Assembly: GCA_027886185.1 (NCBI GenBank)
Contig: WOAB01000589.1
Coordinates: 6,205,001 to 6,269,000 of the forward strand
Reading direction: 5' to 3'
DNA length: 64,000 nt
Source of the DNA: Rheum nobile
Lineage: Eukaryota > Streptophyta > Magnoliopsida > Caryophyllales > Polygonaceae
Positions 1-9,795 of the stretch are shown piece by piece. The notes beneath the pieces are model-generated. The model made no database searches. It saw only the letters and a program-made list of their open reading frames with translations, and was not told the origin of the DNA. Numbering within the stretch: the first letter of the stretch is position 1; every line of letters begins with the position of its first letter. Both the position numbers and the translations under genes were made by a program.

Positions 1-828
1 AAATGTAGACCATTATATCCTATATGCATAATCACTAAATGTTACTACACAAAACGGAAAAATTTTATTTTCATACATTTGCAGCTTAAAACTGTCAGGA
101 TCCAGCCAGAATTCCTTGAACGGAAGTTATGACTGCAACTTGTCCACGCTCCACAGAAAACGACACACAAAGGCGTAAATGTAGACCGTTATATCCTATA
201 TGCATAATCACTACCGTAGTTACTACACAAAAGGCTAAAATTTTATTTTCATACGTTTGCAGCTTACAACTGTCAGCATCGAACCAGAATTCCTTGAACG
301 GAAGTTATGACTGCAATTTGTCCACGCTCCACAGAAAACGACACACAAAGGCGTAAATGTAGACCGTTATGTCCTATATGCATAATCACTACCGTAGTTA
401 CTAGACAAAAGGCTAAAATTTTATTTTCATAGATTTGCCGCTTAGAACTGTCAACATCCAACCAGAATTCCTTGAACGGAAGTTATGACTGCAACTTGTC
501 CACGCTCCACAGAAAACGACACACAAAGACGTAAATGTAGACCGTTATATCCTATATGCATAATCACAACCGTGGTAACTACACAAAAGGCTACAATTTT
601 ATTTTCATACTTTTGCAGCTTAAAACTGTCAGCATCCAACCAGAATTACTTGAACGGAAGTTGCAATTGCAACTTGTCCATGCTCCACAGAAAACGACAC
701 ACAAAGGCGTAAATGTAGACCGTTAAATCCTATATGCATAATCTCTAGCGTGGTTACTAAGGCAAGGCTAAAATTTGAATTTCATACTTTTGCAGCCTAA
801 AACTGTCAGCATCCAACCAGAAATCCAC
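1..828. repeat. 178-bp tandem satellite array, left edge outside window
   Basis: The phrase AAATGTAGACC recurs at 1, 177, 355, 533 and 711, giving periods of 176, 178, 178 and 178 bp. Each unit also carries CCAGAATTCCTTGAACGGAAG-like and CCACGCTCCACAGAAAACG-like blocks. The fifth unit decays after about 824. The monomer length is in the nucleosome-sized range typical of plant satellites. Short ORFs within it are by-products of the repetition. The array runs off the left edge, so its true size is unknown. Confidence 0.93.
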
Positions 829-1905
829 TAGAAACTATCAGTCAGGGCAACAGAACCAAAAACCTCATGGATCATAAGTACGTTTTTGTAAAATTGCAAA
901 CTTACTGTAGTTAATACGCAATTCCAAATGACAATTTTTTAAAAATTACAGCCATGTGATCATTCTGACAAATTTAAAGCTGAACTGAGCAAGCAACCAG
1001 ATTTTCCACAAATCATGCATACCCAGATCAAATTATCAAGCAATCAACAACAAAATAAGAGTTTAACATGATCAAACATAACCATAAGCACATAAAACAA
1101 AGATAAAAAAAGGGTTAGGGAGGAGATCAGAGTCATACCAGAAAAAGACTTCAAATTGAGGAGAATGAAGCAGAGAGAGAAAATGGAAGATATGAATTTT
1201 AAAGATATGGTTAATAGCTGCAATCTCACAACATATATATAATATAGTATAGAAGAGAAAGGAGATATGAGAATAAGTTATTGGAATCCTAATCAGAAAA
1301 AGAGAGCTACTCACTTGCAAGTAGCTATACCACTGGTGAAACTTAAACAAACCCTCAAAAAAAACCAAAGAGATGAATACAGAAGGGGATCAAAACCCTT
1401 TTTTCAATACCCAAATATAATGGGTGCAGAAATCAGCAACCACAAGTGCAAATTGAGTTCGAAATTATGAAGACAGAAGACATTAAAAATGAAATTACAT
1501 TGACAGGAGAACCCAAGAGGAGGGACTTACACAGAGTTCTTTTTCCTTCAAAAGGGGTTGTAAGAGGAATACGATGCTCCTCCCTATATTTATGGGGGAT
1601 TTTTCAAGTGAAGTGAATTACAATTCTACCCCTCTTCTCCTTGCGTCACATTTTCTCGCCCTCCAATTTTGGGAGGTAGAAGAAGACAGCACAGACGTTG
1701 AAGAGCGAAGGAGGCGGTTGCAAAACGTGGTATGCGACCCACTCGGAAACCCGGACCCGAGCCGCCCAGGGTTTGACTCACACACACACTAACAAACAGC
1801 TACTGACTTCAAATTTATTGCCCCCAAAAAAACCCCTGTCCTCTTTATTCAAGGTTGGTTGGGTGAAAATCTGTCTGAGCTTGACCAAACAAGAAAAATC
1901 AATAC
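829..1905. other. Low-copy AT-rich stretch between satellite and copia element
   Basis: No long ORF is convincing. On the minus strand the right half looks like the start of a transcription unit: a TATA-like box near 1584-1594 and a good splice donor at 1525-1530. A second donor-like GTATGA follows a purine/pyrimidine-rich segment near 1130-1140. I cannot assign a product. It could be a gene 5' region, a non-coding transcript, or chance. Confidence 0.35.
1584..1594 (-). promoter_or_regulatory. Possible TATA box of a minus-strand transcript
   Basis: Read on the minus strand the sequence is CATAAATATAGG. About 50-60 bp downstream lies CTCTG followed by GTAAGT (plus positions 1525-1530), a near-consensus plant 5' splice site. 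TATA plus donor spacing fits a short non-coding first exon of about 35-45 nt. No coding exon was identified downstream, and transcription would head toward the satellite. Confidence 0.3.
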
Positions 1906-2090
1906 TGTTATAATATTATGTATTTGGATGTATATAAGATAAAATCCATGTAAATCCTAGAGTTGACTTATGATCAAGCATTGTAAACCCTATATATATC
2001 CTCATTGGAGATCTAATAATACACAAGTTTACTCTCTCTTTACTCTTCTCTCTTCTCTCAACTTTATTTGTTTTCTCTTAGTTTATAACA
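1906..2090 (+). repeat. 5' LTR of the copia element
   Basis: It starts TGTTATAATATTATG and ends TTTATAACA. It contains the TCTCTCTTTACTC pyrimidine run near its end. Immediately after it comes CGTTATCAGCACGAG, in the place of the primer binding site. This is not the TGGTATCAGAGC form used by the other elements in this window. Confidence 0.9.
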
Positions 2091-2479
2091 CGTTATCAGC
2101 ACGAGTTGCTCGAATTTGAGATACTCCTCCGACTCTCCACTTCTCTCATCCGATTATATCCTTCCCAACTCTGAATTCGTATATATTTTGTCATGCTCTC
2201 TTCTTGCCAAATTAAATCTATTGCTTATACATCAGATTTCCTAATGATTTCCTCATCTTGTTTATTTGGTTGAGTTCGTTCAATGGAAACTGTGTCACCA
2301 TCATGCTTACTGCTTGTTTTATATCTCCCTATTAATATTACTGCTTGTTTGCTTATTATTGCTGCTTGTTTGCTTTTGTCAACTTAGTATTACTGCTTGT
2401 TTTATACATCGTTTGATTCGGTTTATTAATTAATAAATTTTGAATGATCGGCGTATCTATATACATATGTACGTACGAA

Positions 2480-3576
2480 CTTCCTTGAAGAGGATTTGTT
2501 ATCTCGTGGATAGATACTAGCAATATGCTAACCTTTTAGTTATGTGATATCTCTATTTATATATTATTTTTCTAGGTTATTGGTTATTTCCTGGATATTA
2601 TCCCCTGAAGAGGATATATATATATAATGCATGATTATATTATACTGAAGTTATATCCCTGAAGTGATAGCTTTCAGTCTCTAAAGTGACAGTTTTTCAA
2701 TCCCTGAAGTGATAGTTTAGTTATCAATTCCTGGAGCGATAGTTTCGAAACGATAGTTTTCAATCCCTGAAGCGATAATTTTCAATCCATCTCCTTTTAA
2801 TCCCTGAAGCAATAATTTTTGAAACGATGGTTTTCAATCCCTGAAGTGATAGTTTTCGAAACGATAGTTTCAATCCCTGAAGCGATAACTTTCAATCCAT
2901 GTCCCTGAAGCGATAATTTTATTTCTCGAAAAGGATATGTTTATTCTAAATAGGATGTATTTACAAAGTAAATGATAAATGGATTCATCCCTGAAGATGA
3001 TGTGCTTATAAGGATTATATCACCCAGTAGTGTGATGGATTTCATTCCCCGAAACGGATGACATATTAAAAATCTAATTGCTTATTCATTTTATTTGTTA
3101 ACTTGTTTACTTTCAGTTGCATATTTATTTTTACGTTCTTTTATTTTGTTCTTATACTATTGAAATTTGACATCCCTTGAAGTGGATGCACACATAATAT
3201 TTGTCTAGGTATAGACAAATCCAAAATCTCCCAAAGTAGACGATACAATAAACCATATTACTCCTTGTAGCGAGTAAATAAAGAAAATATCATCTCCTGA
3301 AGTAGATAATACAAGGATATATTAGAAATAACCTCTTGTGGTAGGTTATAAAAAAGGGTCAATTATTCTGGTGTTTGATTTCTTGTCACCCGAAGTTGAC
3401 AATGATCCTCTCTATTTAAGTAATGGTGTTTGTGTTATTTTTTATTGTTGTTTCATTAATTATATTTAATTTTGCATATGTTATGTATTTACAGTAAAAT
3501 AATAATTTCATCCTTGAGAGTGGATGCACACATAAAATCAAATTGTCCCTGAAGTGACATGATTCCTCGAAATGAA
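2480..3576 (+). repeat. Cluster of mini-hairpins with 8-nt loops in the copia leader
   Basis: At least twelve short inverted repeats each enclose exactly 8 nt, most often CCTGAAGT or a variant. Stems with loops: TATCC/GGATA 2599-2616; TATC/GATA 2654-2669; ATCAC/GTGAT 3019-3036; CATTC/GGATG 3043-3060; CATCC/GGATG 3171-3188; ATTTGTC/GACAAAT 3199-3220; TTACTC/GAGTAA 3258-3277; ATCT/AGAT 3292-3307; ATAACCT/AGGTTAT 3328-3349; TTGTCA/TGACAA 3383-3402; CATCC/GGATG 3509-3526; TGTC/GACA 3544-3559. Between 2690 and 2930 a minimal form, ATC-CCTGAAG(T/C)-GAT, recurs about eight times in a tandem context. Stem sequences differ while base pairing persists. Function unknown. Confidence 0.85.
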
Positions 3577-3949
3577 AGAATGATGAATTTATCTTCTTTT
3601 AATAGTATTTTACTTCTCTAATTTATTTTGGAATAGTTGCTATTATTGCAACGCCAAATTTTTAAAAGGTTTTCAGAAGAAACAATTTGACACGTGGTTT
3701 AAGTGTTAAAATTCATTTAGCTAAACGAATTTGGGATAAGAATTAGCACTTGGAATTTCTGTGAAATTGTGCTAAACTAATGGTTATACCATACCATCAA
3801 CAACTCTATGAGAGTATTAAGACTCAATATTTTGACAATGTAGAGATCACTATATACTCCCGAAGAGTTTTCATGATCATCTGTCAATTTTGTACTATGG
3901 TAGTAGTACATATTTTAAGGCATCTATTTTTATTCGAAAGTTATAAATC

Positions 3950-6150
3950 ATGGTAATGATTTATCTAATTTTGAGTTGATGATATCCCAAATATTAAAGG
4001 ATCACCCATATGGAAATTTCAATGGTGGAAACTATTGTCGATAATATCATTATTACTTATACCATTTTGGTAAACTAGAAGTTTCTTTATCCTGCAAAAT
4101 GGCAAAAACCAAGTGTGAAATATAAGGTTTAGAAAGAGCGTATCATTTTATGACTCCAGAAGAGGTCTATCTTGTTATTAGAAAGAACAATATATTACAT
4201 GAGTAACACTCTATGTTTACAAGTTCAGGACAAACTTGTTGATCGTTTGAAAAGATATTCGACAAATTGGTTATCATGCAGAATTCATGAATGAGGAAAA
4301 TATCGAATATCTATCTAAAAGTCCATAGGAAACTTCGCACACTAGGTATATATGACAACCCATTGAATCATATAATATTTCTAACCAAAAGTTAGTTGAT
4401 GTCAAAAATATTTCTTTGTGGCAAAAAAAAAAGAAAAAATGAATTTGATCACCTAAGTGAAGTAATGATGTGCAAGATCATTATAAATTCACTCAAACAC
4501 CTACTAAAGGACCGGAGGATCCTAGGACATGGAGTCCTTGTCTTAGAGTGATCGTAAATACACGACTTGTTTTCTTGGTAACAATGTCGATTATGTAAAG
4601 AGTAAATGCATAGTCTCCATGTTTCTTGACATATTCAAGAATACATATGAGGACTAATAACACCGTCATATGGACCAATGTTAATTGTTCATATATTTTA
4701 TGATGTTGATAGATGCATCAACACATTGGTCACACAAAACATAAAGTGGGAGAAATAAATCAATCATGTAGTGTAACGGTCGAGCATTGAGTAGCTCACA
4801 CTATTTAATAGGACGACATGGTACAGTCGTTATTTATATGGTCATCAATCATAGCTGAGTTAAAGCTAATACATGAAACAATCTAGAAGAATCGTTGACC
4901 ATAAGGGGTCATATAAAATTTGAATGTTGAGAATTAAGTTTGACTTTGACTGACCATGATATATTCCCCTAATTGAAACTTATCTCCAGAAGAGAACTGA
5001 AAGTATATAGATATGCGGTGTACGTCCAATTCTCACCCTAAATGAACTAAATTAATGCCACAAGGAAAGTTGGGATTCTACGAGGGCAGGAGTCCCTATA
5101 GATTATTGAATACCTAGAGCTTATATTGGGTGATCGCTCGGTATCAAGATTATCATTTTGAAGAGATAAAATCCCAACTTTAGGGGGAGCGGAAAATGAG
5201 ACTAATATGTATAAGAAATTGCAAGGAATGCAAATTCTCGATAATTTTATATCGTTGGTTAAACGAACATGAACCAGAAGTTCAGCGGATCGTATACATG
5301 ATGATATAGCTAGGATGCTATAAATTGTATTTACTAAAAGCCAAGAAAGTGACGGAGTCACATATACCAACTGAAATGCCTAGCTCATTTGGAGGTTCTT
5401 ATAGTAACTCCAGACCAATTCACTACAAGGGAGTCTTAATTACGCTAGAAGCGTGAGAGACTATTAGACTATATCTAAAGGTCATTTTTTTTGAAGAGGA
5501 ATGATATATTGCAGCTTAACAAGCTGTTAATTGTTGACATGTGACGTTTCTTGAGATAAGTTCTTCAAGAAAATCGTATCTCAGATTACACATCATAAAC
5601 AAGGACTTTAAAGGACAAGTACGAAATTTTTGTTAAATCCATTTCGGAAGGACTCGAAATGCGCTTATCCTGTATGATGTTGTTTGAATAAGTATTTGCA
5701 CCAGAAGTGACATACGAGAAGGTTAATGATTCTTGATCAATGGAAATACGTCGACAATGATGATTGGTAGAGCTTAGAAAGGCGATTCAAGCAAAGTTAA
5801 ATTTTTTATATTAAAAGTGATATGTTTTGGACCAGTTACATATGTAAATCATTAATTTGGAAATGGTTATCTGTATTGGTTTGTATTTATATTTTTTGAT
5901 ACAGGTATGTACATGCAAGTTCTTGAAGAATCGAGATTTATGTGCAAATGGAGATATATGAAGGTCATGCATCACTCCACACTCAATCACTTACATATTG
6001 ATGATATCTATCTATACTTATGAGCTTTGAGTCGAAAGGAGGACCAGTTCAACCGATTCAGTCAAGCAATGTTAAATTGAGGGGGAGAATTACAACTGCA
6101 CTCTTTTTCCCTTAGTCTTGGTTTTTATCCCATTGGGTTTTTCCAGACAA
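3950..6150 (+). pseudogene. Decayed copia gag-pol remnants
   Basis: No frame stays open for long, but copia landmarks can be read. Near 4695-4735 the translation resembles the integrase-core segment LIDAST(R)WSH. Around 5175-5195 a PTLGGE-like string appears, and near 5320-5370 a KSQESDGVTYTN-like string takes the place of the linker that precedes reverse transcriptase in this lineage. The sequence has many stops and frame changes. The catalytic domains cannot be reconstructed by eye, so this is assigned by order and motif echoes only. Confidence 0.5.
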
Positions 6151-6192
6151 GGTTTTTAACGAGACAGTTAGTGATGTACATCCAAGGGGGAG

Positions 6193-6389
6193 TATTATAA
6201 TATTATGTATTTGGATGTACATAAGATAAAGCCCATGTAAACCCTAGAGTTGGCTTATGGGCCAAGCATTGTAAACCCTATATATATCCTCTTTGGAGAT
6301 CTAATAATACACAAGTTTACTCTCTCTTTACTCTCTCTTTACTCTCCTCTCTTCTCTCAACTTTATTTGCTTTCTCTTAGTTTATAACA
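6193..6389 (+). repeat. 3' LTR of the copia element
   Basis: It matches the left LTR but has a 12-bp duplication of the CTCTCTTTACTC unit. Its first two bases are TA rather than TG, one substitution at the terminal dinucleotide. It ends TTTATAACA, followed by AATGC. Confidence 0.9.
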
Positions 6390-6895
6390 AATGCATATTA
6401 TTGAAAATTTTCAAAATTGAAGTTCAATACTAGTACTCCGTAGATATCCATTCCATAATTTATCCGAAATCTAAAAGTATCTTAATTCAGAATTACATTG
6501 TTGTTAGGCTTGATATCGTAAAAGTTAGTGCCTTTGTAGAACTATGTGTACTAGGTAGGACTGTAGGAGATGTTGTTACCAATCTCATCTCATATACTCG
6601 ATTTTGTTAATCGGAGTTGGATAGTATTGTTATATTCCTATGAAGTTGCTATAGAATTTTCATCGGTTAAATTAAATATATATACTAATAATGTGCGTTG
6701 ATTATAAGAATCGAAACCCATCTCGAGCACTAGCTTCCTGATACAAAGCTCGGTTCCACCAAAAATGAAGTTATTAGTGAAGAAGAAAGCATTAATTGGA
6801 AGGGAGTGATGAACTGGGGGATACTGGGTTTGGGTACGACTTTTCTTGGCCAGAATTCATCGGGGAAAGGTTGTTCCATCGCATCGGTTACGTAC
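6390..6895. other. Gene-free low-complexity spacer
   Basis: AT-rich sequence with no persuasive ORF, repeat or terminus. I see nothing assignable in it. Confidence 0.5.
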
Positions 6896-6897
6896 TA

Positions 6898-7162
6898 CTC
6901 CCTATCCCTATGTCCCCTTTTATTTGTCCCATGGAGAAGGGGTATAATTGTCGAGGCGGATTTTATATCGTTAATATTTCTAATTATACAACTCTAAAAA
7001 TTATAATTTTTTGATATTATCAAAGTATTCGTTGAGACGAATCAAACAAAGTCTCACATGACTATGTTTTTTCTTATATATTAGAAGAAATCTTAAAGAT
7101 TCTCTTCAACTATAAATAGTGTCAAAATTGACCATGGGACAAACATCTAGGGATGGAGGGAG
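6898..7162. mobile_element. Stowaway/Mariner-type MITE, copy 1
   Basis: It begins CTCCCTATCCC and ends GGGATGGAGGGAG, with TA on both outer sides (6896-6897 and 7163-7164), which is the Tc1/mariner signature. Its interior shares the phrases ATCGTTAATAT, GAGACGAATCAAACAA and ACGACTATG-like with the MITE at 8107-8365, so the two are members of one family in the same orientation. It has no coding capacity. Confidence 0.88.
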
Positions 7163-7393
7163 TAGTTTTTTTAGTATTACTATTACTATTACATATGGAA
7201 ACCATTTCTAGTTCATCTTGTGTTCTTCAACCACAAATTGTATAAATCCACCCCTTCTTTATTTCTTTTTTTGTAAAAAGTGGCCTTTATCTAAAAGAAT
7301 GTTATAAATTTTTTTATTGATAAAGAGTGATCAATAGATTTTCAAATTAAAAAATTTATTTATACATCAATAATAAAACTTTAATATAATAAA

Positions 7394-7914
7394 GGGAAAT
7401 TCCTGTTGGTGCCCCTGAGTTTAGGGTTATTCCTGTTGGTGTCCCACGATTAAGTTTTTTCCTGTTGGTACCCCTAAGGTTTTGGTTTATTCGCTTTGTA
7501 ACCGAAATTTTTCATATCCGTATCATTTCGGTTCGAATTGATCAAATAGAAGCTCATCACTATGTTTATTGACCTCAACTTAGTAGGATTCGACTCCTAA
7601 AACACTCAAATCCATACTCGAACCATTCCGATTTGAATTCTTAAGGTCGAAACGGGTTGTTGCTTCGGAATTCAAATCGACATGGTTCGGACATGGATTT
7701 GGGTATTTTAGGAGTCAAATCTTACTAATTTGAGGGCGAGGAACACAATGGTAGACTTGGATTTAATCAATTTGAACTAGAATGGTAGAAACATAAAAAA
7801 ATTTGGTTACGAAGCAAACAAATCCAAACCTTAGGGGCACCAACAGGAAAAAACTTAATCGTGAGACACCAACAAGAATAACCCTAAATACAGGGGCATC
7901 AACAGGAATTTCCC
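7394..7914. mobile_element. Mutator-like foldback MITE with perfect 9-bp TSD
   Basis: The element runs GGGAAATTCCTGTTGG to CCAACAGGAATTTCCC-like and is an almost complete inverted repeat with arms of about 250 bp. It is bounded on both sides by TATAATAAA (7385-7393 and 7915-7923), a perfect 9-bp duplication of the kind made by Mutator-like transposases. Each arm holds three spaced copies of a TTCCTGTTGGTGCCCC-like motif within its first 100 bp. It has no coding capacity. Confidence 0.93.
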
Positions 7915-8106
7915 TATAATAAATTAAAGGGTCTTTCTAATATATGTCTATAAATATATTTTAAAAAGTTAAATTAAAAATAATTCTATAACTATTTTCT
8001 AAATTAGAAATATTTGAAAAAGGTGTGAAACTGATTTGTAAACAAGGAATTTGGACGGATATATGAAACTTTATCCAACCATTAATAAATTTGGTGAAAT
8101 ATAATA

Positions 8107-8365
8107 CTCCCTCTGTCCCAAAATATAAGCCCCATTTGACCCGGGCACATTCGTCGAGATGAGTTTTGTATCGTTAATATCTCTAATTATATAACCCTAA
8201 AAATTATAAAATTTTGATATTATTAAAGTACTCGTTGAGACGAATCAAACAAGACCCCACACGACTATGTTTTTTCTTATATATTGGAAGAAATCTTAAA
8301 TCGAAGCTTCAACGGTGAACAGTGACGCATTTCCAAATGTTGCTTATAATATGGGACGGAGGGAG
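8107..8365. mobile_element. Stowaway/Mariner-type MITE, copy 2
   Basis: It begins CTCCCTCTGTCCC and ends GGGACGGAGGGAG with TA target duplications at 8105-8106 and 8366-8367. It is 259 bp against 265 bp for the sibling at 6898, with clear internal similarity. Its TIRs are better preserved than those of copy 1. Confidence 0.92.
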
Positions 8366-8519
8366 TATACAAAAAACAAGATTTGAGTCAAATACCCATC
8401 AACCGATCTTATATCTGATGCATGCATGACCTAATATAACCATTATGGTTGATGCAAAAAATACAAATAAGATAAGACGATACACGTCAGCAACTAGTTT
8501 GGTTTTTAATATGTGCATG

Positions 8520-8787
8520 TAGGGCTGAGCACAGACTGAGAAAACCGAACCCGAACCCGACCCGACCCGAACTCGAACCCACATGACTTCGGTTCGGATT
8601 TCGGTCTAAATTTATTAGGATTTCGGGTTCGATTTTTAGTGTGTTTTTATGTACGAATGTTGTTTTGGCCCGAATCCGAACCGAATCCGAACCGAACTCG
8701 AACATTCGGTTCGGTCTTCGGTCCCATTGTTTTGGAGTTTCGGGTTTCAGGCTTTTCGGGTCGGGTTTAGGCCCATGCTCAGCCCTA
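8520..8787. mobile_element. hAT-type MITE with perfect 8-bp TSD
   Basis: Perfect 12-bp terminal inverted repeats, TAGGGCTGAGCA and TGCTCAGCCCTA, are flanked by TGTGCATG at 8512-8519 and 8788-8795. The 8-bp duplication and the TAGGG terminus point to hAT transposase. The interior is rich in CGAACCCGACCCG runs and is partly palindromic. It has no coding capacity. Confidence 0.95.
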
Positions 8788-8879
8788 TGTGCATGTATCT
8801 TTTAAATTTCCGGTATACTATATTTCTTATTTCTAGTGTGAATTAATAACTTTTTTATGTTTAATAATAATATTTTTTA

Positions 8880-8970
8880 GGCGGAATTGCAAAAACTACC
8901 AAATTTTGATAGGCAGTTTGCAAAAATATCAGTTTTTGAAAAGTATAGCAAAAATATCATAAAGCCGCAG
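8880..8970 (+). repeat. Left TIR of the Pack-MULE
   Basis: Matches the reverse complement of about 21520-21612 with indels. Shared blocks include GCAAAAA-TACCA, TTTTGAAAAGTAT and GCAAAA-TATCA. Confidence 0.8.
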
Positions 8971-9109
8971 AACTTTATTTTTAGAAAAAGATAAATTCAT
9001 ATTTGCTTTTTCTTTTTTCTTTTGATAAACACTCTACTTTTAAGAATTCATAATTACTCTTATCAATTAATAACCTCGTTTAAGCAAATACTATATTTCT
9101 CTCTCCTTC

Positions 9110-9795
9110 GTCCTCACAGCCAAGTCGGTCTGCTTGAGGGCTACAACTCTTCCTCTCTCCGGCGAACTTGCACCGGAATTCGCACATCGCTTCCACCAAC
9201 TCTTCCTCTGTTCCTATCCCTCTTCTCCGCTCGCTGCCTAATGCTCAATTTCTGTCCAGCTCCCCTCTTTCCTCTTCTCCTCTGTCCCGTTGTTGTCCTC
9301 TGTCCAACTCCCCTCTCTCCCTCTGTAGCGTGGACGATCAATTGAGGCGCGGAGGGGGTCGAAGAAGGCGACCCAGGGTGTGCTGCGGGACCGAATCATC
9401 GCCATTTTCGTCCTATGTTCGATCGAGTTCGGAGAAGGCTCGTCGACATCGTTGCAGGGGTGGTCGATGAGCAGCAGCACGGTGGCAAGTCCAACTTGGA
9501 CGAATTCCATTATGCACTAGATTGTTATAGCATGTTAATTATGGATGTGTTCGTATGAATCAAAGCCCATACTTGAATTATTGAATACAATCTTTGGAAC
9601 TGCTGTCTTTTTGAATATTGTAAGAGTTTCATTGATGGTTCATCAGTGGAGGCATGGTTTTGGTTTCTGATTGTTTTTCGTTTCTTGACTGCAGCTGATC
9701 GAAAAGCTATCGGCTAGAAACCCAACAGGTGAAGTGAAGTTGAAGGTGATGAAAGAGATAGCCAAGGAGTACCAAGTGGAATGGGACACATCTGC
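9110..9795 (+). pseudogene. Captured IST1-like gene fragment
   Basis: A GC-rich leader-like block (about 9110-9510) is followed by an AT-rich intron-like stretch and a CTGCAG acceptor at 9689-9694. The next exon (9695-9795) reads LIEKLSARNPTGEVKLKVMK and then EIAKEYQVEWDTS. This fits the conserved C-terminal segment of the plant IST1 family, ESCRT-III-associated proteins acting in endosomal sorting. The exon is cut at 9796 by the nested LTR element, and on the far side (16227) the frame soon hits a stop. Retention of the splice site says capture was from genomic DNA. The assignment rests on about 34 residues. Confidence 0.62.

Larger units (their letters stand above)
1906..6389 (+). mobile_element. 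Degenerate Ty1/copia LTR retrotransposon with short LTRs
   Basis: Two near-identical LTRs (185 and 197 bp) bound 4.1 kb of internal sequence. The flanks are AATAC (1901-1905) and AATGC (6390-6394), a 4-of-5 target duplication. A purine tract (AAGGGGGAG) lies immediately before the right LTR, which fixes the plus orientation. Decayed copia-type coding remnants are present (see 3950-6150). No open reading frame survives, so the copy is dead or was always non-autonomous. Confidence 0.9.

Noticed and set aside
1..828. Calling the satellite centromeric
   Set aside because: Length alone is not enough, and only about 4.7 units are visible. Left as an unassigned satellite.
2480..3576. CRISPR-like array (short conserved units with variable surroundings)
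   Set aside because: Spacing is irregular, the conserved part is only 8 nt, the variable parts are self-complementary stems, and the context is a plant LTR element.
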